A DNA stretch of 26,122 nucleotides from Rhodospirillaceae bacterium UBA3470 (lineage in GTDB: Bacteria > Pseudomonadota > Alphaproteobacteria > Rhodospirillales > Casp-alpha2): NCBI GenBank assembly GCA_002378125.1, contig DFRF01000144.1, positions 1 to 26,122 on the forward strand, written 5' to 3'. The notes beneath the pieces are model-generated. The model was not told the DNA's origin and ran no database searches. It saw only the letters and a program-made list of their open reading frames with translations. The first letter of the stretch is position 1; each line of letters opens with the position of its first letter. The position numbers and the translations under genes are program-made. This document shows, piece by piece, positions 1-7,508 of this stretch.

Positions 1-465
1 CAGTGCATCAGCAAGGCACTCACGTACTGCGAAGGCCGCCAGAACAGCAACGGGGGATTCGGCTACACCGGCCCCAGCCCCGTGGGAGGTGGACACTTCA
101 CCCTCACTGGCGCAGGTGTGCTCTGCTTTCAACAGCACAAGGGAACCAACCACGAAGCCGCCCGCAAGGGCATGGACTACATCGACCGTCACGCGCGTAT
201 CAACTACCAGAGCGGTCCCTGTAATCTTTACGAGCACTACTATGTGAGCCAGGCCGCCATCAACCACGGCGGCCGAAGCTGGCTCAATTACAACGACAAG
301 TTCCGGGATACTCTTCTGAGCGGGCAGCAACCCGACGGGCATTTCCGCTCTCCTCCCAATCCGGGCCCCGGCAGCAAGAACGACCCCGTTTACCACACGG
401 CCCTCGCCACCCTCATGCTGGAAGTCTACTATCGCTTCCTGCCTGGCACTGGTTTTGGCCTTTAG
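1..465 (+). CDS. C-terminal part of a squalene-cyclase/prenyltransferase-fold protein (5' end outside window)
   Basis: The frame is open from base 1 to a TAG at 463-465, giving 154 residues with no start inside, so this is a 3' fragment. It contains two short Q-x-G motifs typical of alpha-toroid terpenoid cyclase repeats (RQNSNGGFGY near residue 18 and GQQPDGHF near residue 110). The ending, with TALATLMLEVYYRFLP, resembles the large family of prenyltransferase/squalene-oxidase repeat proteins of Planctomycetes and Verrucomicrobia. The exact substrate cannot be inferred and the protein may not be a cyclase. Codons end mostly in C or G: about 80% in the first 64 codons, against about 55% in the first 40 codons of mltG. 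The next gene is fabG, where fabD would be expected, so this fragment looks out of place. A short GGCGC/GCGCC hairpin follows the stop at 465-483 but has no T tract. Confidence 0.7.
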   Translation, partial: QCISKALTYCEGRQNSNGGFGYTGPSPVGGGHFTLTGAGVLCFQQHKGTNHEAARKGMDYIDRHARINYQSGPCNLYEHYYVSQAAINHGGRSWLNYNDKFRDTLLSGQQPDGHFRSPPNPGPGSKNDPVYHTALATLMLEVYYRFLPGTGFGL

Positions 466-521
466 GCGCCCGCAAGAAGCGCCAGGAGCCTGGATCCTTG
501 CATCCCGAGACGGAAACCCCT

Positions 522-535
522 TGGCCTGCAGGCCA
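522..535. repeat. 14-bp perfect palindrome before fabG
   Basis: TGGCCTGCAGGCCA reads the same on both strands and ends 8 bp before the TTG start of fabG. It could be an operator or a leader hairpin, or chance. No convincing promoter or Shine-Dalgarno sequence is visible near it. Confidence 0.35.
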
Positions 536-543
536 TTTCGCTA

Positions 544-1275
544 TTGTCTCGCTCTGTGAGCACAGCAGTCGTCACCGGAGCCGGGTCGGGAATCGGCCGT
601 GCCATTGCGGCAGAACTCGGAAGGCAGGACCATGATATCATCATCGTCGAGGTTGACGAAGCGGCTGGCAAGGAGAGCGCCGCCTCCATCAGGGAAGCAG
701 GTGGGTCAGCCCGTCTGGTCTCCTGCGACATTTCGCACACCGACTCGGTTCGGGAGGCGTTCGAACAGATCGGCCCTCTCGATATCCTGATCAATAATGC
801 CGGATTGACGCGTGATAACCTCGCCATGCGGCTTAAGGAGGAAGATTGGCAGACAGTATTGGAAGTGAACCTCACGTCCGCATTCCGGCTCAGTCGCGCC
901 GTGCTTCGTAGTATGATGAAGGCCCGGTGGGGACGGATCATCGGGATTACGTCCATCGTCGGTGTGACTGGAAATCCGGGCCAAGCCAACTATGCGGCGT
1001 CCAAGGCCGGCATGATAGGTATGTCCAAATCGTTAGCCCAGGAAGTCGCCAGCCGTGGGGTTACCGTGAATTGTGTGGCACCAGGATTTATCGCCACCGC
1101 CATGACTGATGTTCTGGCGGACGAGCAGAAAGAGAAACTGAACGCCGGAATTCCGGCTGGCCGCATGGGGGGCGTGGACGACGTTGCCAGCGCGTGCGTA
1201 TATCTGGCCAGTAATGAAGCTGCGTACGTAACGGGCCAGACCTTGCATGTGAATGGCGGCATGGCCATGATTTAA
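544..1275 (+). CDS. fabG: 3-oxoacyl-[acyl-carrier-protein] reductase FabG
   Basis: This is an NADPH-dependent short-chain dehydrogenase that reduces 3-oxoacyl-ACP in fatty acid elongation in the cytosol. At 243 aa it has the normal family length. Visible motifs are the cofactor loop TGAGSGIG (11-18), NNAG (84-87), and the catalytic set N109, S137, Y150 and K154. The C-terminal half, including GNPGQANYAASKAGMIGMSK and the ending VNGGMAMI, is typical of alphaproteobacterial FabG. The first 80 or so residues are less typical: the usual F-D-L-x-G-K-T-A-L-V-T-G-A-S-G-G-I-G opening is replaced by a short SRSVSTAVVTGAGSGIG. The only start that gives the whole Rossmann fold is TTG at 544, and it lacks a clear ribosome binding site. 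acpP and fabF follow, which fixes the role. The usual upstream partner fabD is absent. Confidence 0.9.
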   Translation: MSRSVSTAVVTGAGSGIGRAIAAELGRQDHDIIIVEVDEAAGKESAASIREAGGSARLVSCDISHTDSVREAFEQIGPLDILINNAGLTRDNLAMRLKEEDWQTVLEVNLTSAFRLSRAVLRSMMKARWGRIIGITSIVGVTGNPGQANYAASKAGMIGMSKSLAQEVASRGVTVNCVAPGFIATAMTDVLADEQKEKLNAGIPAGRMGGVDDVASACVYLASNEAAYVTGQTLHVNGGMAMI

Positions 1276-1375
1276 GAGGCGAAACTGGGTTGAGGACCTG
1301 GAGCTATCCCCGCTGGTCATGGCGAATAAAGTGTGTTACCTAACCCCGGTTTCGCGCTGCTCACAGGGTATACAT

Positions 1376-1397
1376 TAAGCCTTATTTTTCAGGCTGA
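1376..1397 (+). other. Small hairpin in the fabG-acpP spacer
   Basis: AGCCT and AGGCT pair around an 8-base T-rich loop. The hairpin lies just after a TATACA box (1369-1374) that could be the -10 of an acpP promoter, although no good -35 stands at the right distance. The rest of the 184-bp spacer (1276-1459) shows nothing else I can name. Confidence 0.25.
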
Positions 1398-1459
1398 AAC
1401 GAGGATGTTGGGTACGACAGCGAGAGTTTTTTAACGCACTGGAATCAAGGAATACGAAC

Positions 1460-1693
1460 ATGAGTGATGTTGCCGATCGGGTAAAAAAGATCGTCATTGA
1501 GCACCTTGGGGTGGACGAAGATAAAGTGGTGGAAAATGCCAGCTTTATTGACGACCTAGGCGCCGACAGCCTGGACACGGTCGAACTCGTGATGGCCTTC
1601 GAAGAGGAGTTCGGCTGTGAAATTCCTGACGATGCCGCCGAAAATATCCTGACCATCAAGGACGCGACGGACTTCATCGAGTCCACTCAGTAG
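1460..1693 (+). CDS. acpP: Acyl carrier protein
   Basis: AcpP carries growing acyl chains on a 4'-phosphopantetheine arm during fatty acid, lipid A and phospholipid synthesis. The protein is 77 aa and strongly acidic. The prosthetic group site is Ser37 in GADSLDTVELVMAFEEEF, a canonical sequence. The start ATG follows an AAGGA Shine-Dalgarno (1447-1451) at good spacing. It lies 184 bp after fabG and 96 bp before fabF. A strong hairpin separates it from fabF, which would suit the need for more ACP than condensing enzyme. Confidence 0.98.
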   Translation: MSDVADRVKKIVIEHLGVDEDKVVENASFIDDLGADSLDTVELVMAFEEEFGCEIPDDAAENILTIKDATDFIESTQ

Positions 1694-1717
1694 TTTTTCT
1701 TTGTTTTCGTCGAATTC

Positions 1718-1746
1718 GTAACGGTGCGGAGCAGCCGTACCGTTGC
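1718..1746 (+). promoter_or_regulatory. Strong intergenic hairpin between acpP and fabF
   Basis: The arms GTAACGGTGCGG (1718-1729) and CCGTACCGTTGC (1735-1746) form a 12-bp stem with two G-T wobbles around the loop AGCAG. Only a short CCTTT follows, so it is not a classical Rho-independent terminator. A partial terminator, or a 3' stabiliser of the short acpP message, fits better. The pairing is read directly from the sequence. The function is an inference. Confidence 0.6.
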
Positions 1747-1789
1747 CTTTACGGCGTTCATTCCGCGTCTTCGAGAGAGCGCATTTGTT

Positions 1790-3055
1790 ATGAGAAGAGT
1801 CGTCGTCACTGGAATGGGGATTGTCAGTTCGCTGGGCGTTGGTCTGGACAAGAACTGGGATGACCTCATGGCAGGGAAATCCGGCGTCACTGCCGTCGAT
1901 AACTTTGATGTGTCCGACCTACCGGCGAAGATCGCCGGCCAAGTGCCAAAAGGAAACATCGCCGACGGCCTGTTTAACGCCGACGATTGGGTGCCTACCA
2001 AGGATCAACGGCGTATGGATGATTTCATCATCTATGGCCTTTGTGCCGCCCAGCAGGCGATTCAGGATTCGGGCTGGACCATCGATAGTGACGAAGACGC
2101 TTGGCGAACCGGTGTCCTGATCGGTTCGGGGATCGGCGGCCTGCCAGAGATCGCGGACGGTTCCGTTAAGGTCCATGAGGGCCGGACGCGGCGTCTCAGC
2201 CCGTTTTTCATCCCGGCCAGTCTGATCAATCTCATTTCCGGGCACGTTTCCATTCGTTATGGGCTGAAAGGCCCCAACCACGCGGTGGTGACAGCGTGCT
2301 CCACCGGGGCGCATGCCATCGGTGATGCGGCCCGGATCATCATGTGGGAGGATGCAGACGTGATGGTGGCCGGTGGCGCGGAAGCAGCCATATGCCCCAT
2401 CGGTATGGCTGGCTTCTGCTCGGCCCGTGCGCTCTCAACCGGTTACAACGATCGTCCGACGGAGGCATCGCGCCCCTGGGACCAGGACCGTGACGGATTC
2501 GTCATGGGTGACGGCGCCGGTGTAGTCGTGCTCGAAGAACTGGAACACGCGATGAAGCGGGGTGCTAAAATTTATGGTGAAGTCATCGGCTACGGTATGT
2601 CAGGCGATGCACATCATATCACGGCACCAGCGGAAGATGGTGACGGTGCCTATCGCTGCATGAGTGCGGCCCTGAAACGCGCCGGTATGAACCCCGAAGA
2701 TATCGACTACGTGAATGCGCACGGCACATCGACCCCGCTTGGTGATGAAATCGAGTTGTGCGCTGTGAAACGTGTGTTTGGCGATCACTCGAAGAACATC
2801 TCCATGTCGTCCACCAAGTCGGCCATTGGCCATCTTCTGGGTGCTGCGGGTTCCGTGGAAGCGATCTTTTCGTTGATGGCTATGAACAATGGTGTGGTCC
2901 CGCCGACGTTGAACTTGCATAATCCCTCGGAGAAATGCGGCGACATGGATCTGGTGCCGTTCGAGCCGAAAGAACGTCAGGTCCGCGCGGCGCTTTCGAA
3001 CTCCTTTGGGTTTGGCGGCACCAACGCCTCACTTATCTTTAAGTCTTTTGATTAA
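1790..3055 (+). CDS. fabF: 3-oxoacyl-[acyl-carrier-protein] synthase II (beta-ketoacyl-ACP synthase II)
   Basis: FabF condenses malonyl-ACP with acyl-ACP, the elongation step of type II fatty acid synthesis. The protein is 421 aa, matching family length. The catalytic triad is C170 (TACSTGAH), H311 (NAHGTSTPLGD) and H348 (STKSAIGHLLGAAG, with the conserved K343). The glycine-rich GFGGTN loop is at 407-412. I chose ATG 1790 because it starts MRRVVVTGMGIVS, the family's normal N-terminus, and GAGAG lies a suitable distance upstream. The frame stays open for 22 codons further upstream, but those residues do not look like the family. mltG follows after 10 bp. Confidence 0.97.
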   Translation: MRRVVVTGMGIVSSLGVGLDKNWDDLMAGKSGVTAVDNFDVSDLPAKIAGQVPKGNIADGLFNADDWVPTKDQRRMDDFIIYGLCAAQQAIQDSGWTIDSDEDAWRTGVLIGSGIGGLPEIADGSVKVHEGRTRRLSPFFIPASLINLISGHVSIRYGLKGPNHAVVTACSTGAHAIGDAARIIMWEDADVMVAGGAEAAICPIGMAGFCSARALSTGYNDRPTEASRPWDQDRDGFVMGDGAGVVVLEELEHAMKRGAKIYGEVIGYGMSGDAHHITAPAEDGDGAYRCMSAALKRAGMNPEDIDYVNAHGTSTPLGDEIELCAVKRVFGDHSKNISMSSTKSAIGHLLGAAGSVEAIFSLMAMNNGVVPPTLNLHNPSEKCGDMDLVPFEPKERQVRAALSNSFGFGGTNASLIFKSFD

Positions 3056-3065
3056 GATCAGCGGC

Positions 3066-4055
3066 ATGCGCCGCGTCTTCCTGATTCTTGGTTTGTTGGC
3101 TGTAGTTTCTCTGGGCGGGGCCGTTGGCACTTGGCAGTGGCTAAAAGCTGACTATCAGGCCGATGGGCCTTTGGCTATTCCGGTAACGGTTATTATTCAC
3201 AAGGGAACCCCTACCATCGAGATCGTCTCCCGCTTAAAACAGGCGGGGGTTATTTTGAACGCTATGCGGTTCGGTTGGGGACTGCGTCTATTTGCGGATC
3301 CGAAACCGCTGCGCGCCGGTGAGTTCGCGTTTAAGCCGGCAATGAGTGCCGCCCAAGTCATCGCGCACCTGCAAACGGGTAAGACGGTCATCCGCAAGGT
3401 GACCATAGCTGAAGGCCTGAGCAATCTGGAGATCGGTGATACCCTAGCCAAGACGCCGGGTTTGATTGGATTGTTGGAGCCACTGCCAACTGAGGGCCGA
3501 CTTTTACCGGAAACCTATCACTTCTCCTATGGCGACAGTCGTGCAGGATTGGTGAAACGTATGCGCCAAGCGATGACGCGCCTGTTGACTGAGGCATGGC
3601 CGAACCGGAAGGATGATTTGCCACTGAAAACGCCGGCCGAGGCATTGGTGTTGGCATCCATCGTCGAGAAGGAAACCGGCGTTGCGTCCGAACGTCGCCG
3701 GGTGGCCGGCGTGTTTATCAATAGGCTTAGAATTGGCATGCGACTTCAATCCGACCCGACCGTGATCTTTGGGATCACGAAAGGTCGTGAACCTTTAGGC
3801 CGTTCCATCACTAAATCGGACCTGCGTATGGAAACGGCTTACAACACATACGTGATCAAGGGTCTACCCCCGGGGCCGATTACCAACCCTGGTCGCGCCG
3901 CTATTTTGGCGGTGCTCAATCCCGCGGATACCGAGGAACTCTATTTCGTTGCAAACGGCTTCGGCGGCCATGCTTTCGCTCGGACCCTGAGGGAGCACAA
4001 CCGTAACGTCGCTCAGTGGCGAAAGATCGAACGGGCGCGTAAGAAAGCGAACTGA
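3066..4055 (+). CDS. mltG: Endolytic transglycosylase MltG (YceG-like)
   Basis: MltG is an inner-membrane lytic transglycosylase that cuts nascent glycan strands and so sets their length. The protein is 329 aa, the usual size. A single N-terminal membrane helix (about residues 4-22) follows MRR. A LysM-like region covers about 38-110. The catalytic YceG domain carries the conserved stretch ASIVEKETGVASERRRVAG, whose Glu201 corresponds to the catalytic glutamate of the family. LRIGMRLQSDPTVIFGI follows and is also highly conserved. ATG 3066 places the membrane helix at the start and lies 10 bp after fabF, so the two are probably co-transcribed. No strong Shine-Dalgarno is visible. Confidence 0.95.
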   Translation: MRRVFLILGLLAVVSLGGAVGTWQWLKADYQADGPLAIPVTVIIHKGTPTIEIVSRLKQAGVILNAMRFGWGLRLFADPKPLRAGEFAFKPAMSAAQVIAHLQTGKTVIRKVTIAEGLSNLEIGDTLAKTPGLIGLLEPLPTEGRLLPETYHFSYGDSRAGLVKRMRQAMTRLLTEAWPNRKDDLPLKTPAEALVLASIVEKETGVASERRRVAGVFINRLRIGMRLQSDPTVIFGITKGREPLGRSITKSDLRMETAYNTYVIKGLPPGPITNPGRAAILAVLNPADTEELYFVANGFGGHAFARTLREHNRNVAQWRKIERARKKAN

Positions 4056-4062
4056 CTTCTAA

Positions 4063-4170
4063 TCAGCAAGTTGGGTGTTCGAGTGCGGTGTAGTGTTCCG
4101 CCAGCGCTCCGCCAATGTCGCTCAAGACCCCGGTGATCATGATGGAATGCGGCGTGGGGTTTGTGAACAT
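4063..4170 (-). other. Doubtful 35-codon open frame in the mltG-yicC spacer
   Basis: The 215-bp spacer between mltG and yicC contains one short minus-strand frame that starts MFTNPTPHSIMITG and ends ALEHPTC. The composition is plausible for a protein, but no ribosome binding site stands in front of it and I recognise no family. It may be a chance frame or a remnant. Apart from this and the yicC promoter, the spacer shows nothing clear. Confidence 0.15.
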
Positions 4171-4215
4171 TTTTGGAAAACATAGCTTGCTGGGTCGGGT
4201 CGCGCCAATGGCCGC

Positions 4216-4244
4216 TTGTTGGAAAACGCCTGAAAAGATATAAA
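4216..4244 (+). promoter_or_regulatory. Sigma70-like promoter for yicC-gmk
   Basis: A -35 TTGTTG (4216-4221) and a -10 TATAAA (4239-4244) are separated by exactly 17 bp. Transcription would begin near 4251. GGAG (4257-4260) then lies 10 bp before the GTG at 4271, which decides the yicC start. The promoter makes yicC-gmk a unit separate from fabF-mltG. Confidence 0.6.
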
Positions 4245-4270
4245 AACTACGAGTGTGGAGAATCTTGGAC

Positions 4271-5161
4271 GTGACGTTGAATTCCATGACGGGGTTTGCC
4301 CGGACCGAAGGAGCGAACAACATATGCACTTGGGTCTGGGAAGTGAAAAGCGTCAATGCCAAAGGCATGGATGCCCGGTTACGGTTGCCGAGTGGATTTG
4401 ATGCCTTCGATGCGATCATCCGCGAACGCCTAAAGAAACGATTCCGCCGGGGCAACATCTCCGTTTTTCTGAGCGTCAATTGGCAACGCAGCAACGCCAC
4501 GTATCAGGTTAATATGGAAACTTTCGAACGCCTACTGAAGGCGGTCTCGGAAATCCAGAAACGTGCGCCGCATTTGCCCCTGGTCACCATGGATGGCCTG
4601 TTGGCTACGAAAGGAGTGTTGGAAAGCGTTGAGGTCCCCCTTGGTGAGACTGAACAAGCGGTGTTGCACGAGGAAATTCTAAAAGGGCTGGATGAGCTTT
4701 TTGGGGCATTCGAAAAAAGCCGTCAGAATGAAGGTAATGCGCTAGCCATCCTGCTGAACGCCGGGATCGACGAAATTGAATCCCTGTGCCAGGAAGCGGC
4801 CGCACTCGCAGCGCTGTTGCCCGATAATATCAACACGCGGCTACAACAGCAGGTGGCGGAATTGTGCTCAATTGTGCCGGCGTTGCCTGAGGAACGTCTT
4901 GCGCAAGAGGCTGCGATGTTAATATTGAAGGCGGATGTGCGCGAGGAGTTGGATCGGTTACGTGCTCACGTTATTGCGGCACGCGAACTGATGACTACCG
5001 ATGGGGCCATCGGCCGGCAGTTTGATTTTCTGTGTCAGGAATTCAATCGTGAGGCCAACACCCTTTGTTCAAAATCCGCCAATGTCCAATTGACTCGGGT
5101 GGGATTGGGCTTGAAAACGGTGATCGATCAGATTCGTGAACAAGTTCAAAATGTGGAGTGA
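4271..5161 (+). CDS. yicC: YicC/YloC family endoribonuclease-like protein
   Basis: The family is linked to RNA turnover: E. coli YicC affects decay of the small RNA RyhB, and B. subtilis YloC has been reported as an endoribonuclease. The 296-aa protein has the YicC N-terminal domain (starting NSMTGFARTEG, with VKSVNAKGMDARLRLP after it) and the C-terminal DUF1732 region ending TVIDQIREQVQNVE. I chose GTG 4271 because it gives MTLNSMTGFAR, the normal family start. It sits 10 bp after GGAG, whereas the farther GTG at 4253 would fall at the predicted transcription start. The gene overlaps gmk by 11 bp, a pairing common in Proteobacteria. Confidence 0.93.
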   Translation: MTLNSMTGFARTEGANNICTWVWEVKSVNAKGMDARLRLPSGFDAFDAIIRERLKKRFRRGNISVFLSVNWQRSNATYQVNMETFERLLKAVSEIQKRAPHLPLVTMDGLLATKGVLESVEVPLGETEQAVLHEEILKGLDELFGAFEKSRQNEGNALAILLNAGIDEIESLCQEAAALAALLPDNINTRLQQQVAELCSIVPALPEERLAQEAAMLILKADVREELDRLRAHVIAARELMTTDGAIGRQFDFLCQEFNREANTLCSKSANVQLTRVGLGLKTVIDQIREQVQNVE

Positions 5162-5810
5162 ACAGAAGATCTTGAGCGGTACGGAAATTAAGCGGCGGGG
5201 TTTGATGTTGGTGTTGTCTTCACCATCGGGTGCAGGCAAGTCGACCATTTCGCGCGCCCTTCTAGAGCGGAATCCGGACCTGACTATGTCCGTCTCCGCG
5301 ACCACGCGGCCCATGCGCCCGGGCGAAGAGGACGGTGTGCATTACCACTTCATCGATCAGGGAAAGTTTGATGACATGGTTATGGCCAATGAGTTTCTAG
5401 AACATGCTACGGTTTTTGAGAATTCCTATGGAACCCCGCGCCAGCCTGTCATGGATTCTTTGAACACCGGCCTAGACGTCTTGTTCGATGTGGATTGGCA
5501 AGGAACGCAGCAGATTCGTGCGAATGCGCTTGAGGACTTGGTTAGTATCTTCATCCTACCGCCGTCTATTGAAGAACTGGAACGCCGGTTGCGGACCCGT
5601 GCCCAAGACCCGGATTATGTGGTCCAGAAGCGCATGGAAAAGGCGACGTTGGAAATATCACATTGGGCGGAATACGAATACATCATTGTCAATGACAAGA
5701 TCGAAGACAGTGTTGCGCAGGCCGACGCGATCCTGGCCGCCGAGCGCCATAAACGCCGCAGGCAGATAGGATTGACCGATGCAGTACGGGATTTGGGTGT
5801 TGGACAGTGA
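5151..5810 (+). CDS. gmk: Guanylate kinase
   Basis: Guanylate kinase makes GDP from GMP and ATP in the cytosol. The protein is 219 aa, close to the family norm. The P-loop SSPSGAGKST is at 23-32, followed by the GMP-binding segment VSATTRPMRPGEEDGVHYHF. The later segment VDWQGTQQIR is also typical. The start is uncertain. ATG 5151 overlaps the end of yicC by 11 bp and has no clear Shine-Dalgarno. TTG 5172 (giving MSGTEIKRRG) is an alternative, with GGAG about 13 bp upstream. The gene ends 3 bp from the stop of the convergent dioxygenase. Confidence 0.96.
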   Translation: MWSEQKILSGTEIKRRGLMLVLSSPSGAGKSTISRALLERNPDLTMSVSATTRPMRPGEEDGVHYHFIDQGKFDDMVMANEFLEHATVFENSYGTPRQPVMDSLNTGLDVLFDVDWQGTQQIRANALEDLVSIFILPPSIEELERRLRTRAQDPDYVVQKRMEKATLEISHWAEYEYIIVNDKIEDSVAQADAILAAERHKRRRQIGLTDAVRDLGVGQ

Positions 5811-5813
5811 GGC

Positions 5814-6653
5814 TTAGGTGGGGCGGTCCCCGGCGATGGTGATCCGGTGCATCATTCGTTTAAAGCCATGATAGTCATTGACCGGGTTGTGTTGGGTGCA
5901 CCGATTGTCCCAAAAGGCAATTGACCCTGGCTGCCAACGGAAGCAGCAGGTGAATTCCGGCCGCGATTGATGGGCATAGAGAAAGTTCAACAAAGGTGCA
6001 CTCTCGCCTTCGGTCATATCCTTAAACCGCACCGTGTGGCCATAGTTTACATACAAAGCCTTGCGTCCAGTCTCCGGATGCGTTCGCACTACGGGATGTT
6101 CCGCCACCAGTTCCATCGCACCTGAGGCCTTCGCTGAAGTTTTCATGCGGTCTCTGCGTGTTTGGGTTACACGGGCTTTGGCCGAACTATTGATCCCGAC
6201 CATCCCGTCCAGCATATTCCGCATGCCTTTGGATAAGGTCTCATAGGCCATGTACATGTTGGCGAATAGGGTGTCGCCACCATAGGGCGGGAGTTCCTTT
6301 GCGGCTAGGATGGCTCCCATGGGCGGGCGCTCCAGATAGGTGGTATCGGAATGCCAAAGACCGCCGAAATTGATCCGCTCGTCGGGTAACTTGACCACGG
6401 GAACGATTTCCGGAAAGCCGTGAAGCCCCTTCATCATGGGGTATTCCACCAAATCGCCAAATCGTTTCGCGAAGGAGATTTGATGTTTCGGTTCAATGAT
6501 TTGGTCACGAAAGAAGATGACCAGATGATCAAGAAGTGCCTGACGAATGGCTGCAATGGTGTCGTCCTCTATTTCCCTGGCTAGGTCCACGCCAAGCACC
6601 TCTGCGCCTAGTGCGCCGGCGATGGGGTGAATGTCGATGGACTGTTGCGGCAT
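5814..6653 (-). CDS. TauD/TfdA-family Fe(II)/2-oxoglutarate-dependent dioxygenase
   Basis: The 279-aa protein belongs to the TauD/TfdA family, which hydroxylates small substrates using Fe(II), oxygen and 2-oxoglutarate. The iron ligands are H101 and D103 in LWHSDTTY, and H255 in RCTQH. The 2-oxoglutarate-binding arginines are in KRMMHRITIAGD (R266 and R270). The substrate is not evident. Taurine is the best-known one for the family, but no tauABC transporter or sulfur genes are nearby. A good Shine-Dalgarno (AAGGGAG) precedes the ATG. It lies 30 bp after rsmA on the same strand, so it may be the last gene of the lpt-surA-pdxA-rsmA unit. This gene is not a usual member of that unit. Confidence 0.9.
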   Translation of the reverse strand: MPQQSIDIHPIAGALGAEVLGVDLAREIEDDTIAAIRQALLDHLVIFFRDQIIEPKHQISFAKRFGDLVEYPMMKGLHGFPEIVPVVKLPDERINFGGLWHSDTTYLERPPMGAILAAKELPPYGGDTLFANMYMAYETLSKGMRNMLDGMVGINSSAKARVTQTRRDRMKTSAKASGAMELVAEHPVVRTHPETGRKALYVNYGHTVRFKDMTEGESAPLLNFLYAHQSRPEFTCCFRWQPGSIAFWDNRCTQHNPVNDYHGFKRMMHRITIAGDRPT

Positions 6654-6683
6654 TGCACTCCCTTTCAGCCATGGCTCAGCAGG

Positions 6684-7508
6684 CTAGGCCCTACTTTCCA
6701 CTAACGCTCTAGCCAATTGGCAAAAATCCATGATGGAGAGCTCTTCAGCCCGAGCCGTAGGGTCGATTTCGAGGGCGGCCAAGTCAAGATCCAGGGATTT
6801 CAAACTTGTCCGCAACATTTTCCGCCGCTGGCCGAAGGCGGTCGCGGTGACCGTTTCCATGGCTTCGAAGGGCACCGGAGCCAGCGGCGCGGGGAGGGGG
6901 GCTAGATTGGACACAGTAGAGGCGACCTTAGGAGGTGGCGTAAACGCATCCTTTGAGAGGTTGAAGGCCGAGTGCACCTCGCACAGCCATTGGGTGATAA
7001 CGGATAAACGTCCGTATGCCTTGGTCTGCGGTTGGGCCGTAAGGCGTTGTGCGACTTCTGTCTGAAACATCAAGGTGAGCCCGCGATAGGCATCGATTTC
7101 TCGTAGCCACCGGAGAAACAAGGGTGTGCCCACATTGTAGGGGAGATTGGCGACAATCTTTCGGGGGGCCGAGGTAAGGGCAGGGATATCCGTTTCCAGC
7201 GCATCCGCAGCGACAATTCGTAGTCGATCACCGTAGGCGGTTTTAAGGTCCTCCATAACGGCAAGGCAGCGATCGTCCTTTTCCACGACTGTCACCGTCA
7301 AGGCCGGCGAATTTAACAAGGCCCGTGTTAAGCCGCCGGGCCCGGGGCCAACTTCAATGACGTGACAATCCGTCAGATCGCCGGCTGTTCTGACGATCCG
7401 CTTCGTTAAATTGAGATCGAGGAGAAAGTGCTGGCCGAGGGACTTGCGCGCGGTGAGAGCGTGTTTGCGAATGACATCGCGGAGCGGCGGCAGGTCCGGT
7501 GGCGTCAT
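6684..7508 (-). CDS. rsmA: 16S rRNA (adenine(1518)-N(6)/adenine(1519)-N(6))-dimethyltransferase
   Basis: RsmA (KsgA) dimethylates two adjacent adenosines near the 3' end of 16S rRNA during 30S assembly. The protein is 274 aa, the normal size. After KSLGQHFLLD near the N-terminus comes the SAM-binding motif EVGPGPGG (52-59), the acidic strand VEKD (75-78), and the catalytic NLPY motif (121-124). The ATG overlaps the pdxA stop as ATGA, so translation is probably coupled. The pdxA-rsmA order is conserved in Proteobacteria. Confidence 0.97.
   Translation of the reverse strand: MTPPDLPPLRDVIRKHALTARKSLGQHFLLDLNLTKRIVRTAGDLTDCHVIEVGPGPGGLTRALLNSPALTVTVVEKDDRCLAVMEDLKTAYGDRLRIVAADALETDIPALTSAPRKIVANLPYNVGTPLFLRWLREIDAYRGLTLMFQTEVAQRLTAQPQTKAYGRLSVITQWLCEVHSAFNLSKDAFTPPPKVASTVSNLAPLPAPLAPVPFEAMETVTATAFGQRRKMLRTSLKSLDLDLAALEIDPTARAEELSIMDFCQLARALVESRA

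Noticed and set aside
462..989. 175-aa open frame on the - strand opposite fabG
   Set aside because: fabG carries the full catalytic set on the + strand; the antisense frame is Ser/Arg-rich and has no family motif.
544..1275. fabG as an assembly chimera with the break at NNAG
   Set aside because: GC3 is about the same on both sides (62% and 65% in 40-codon samples), so base use gives no support.
1369..1374. TATACA as a -10 box for acpP
   Set aside because: No acceptable -35 hexamer at 16-18 bp upstream, so I did not list it as a promoter.
4173..4227. TTGGAAAAC repeated at 4173-4181 and 4219-4227
   Set aside because: Only nine bases, in an AT-rich stretch, and the second copy overlaps the -35 of the yicC promoter. 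Chance is a fair explanation without conservation data.
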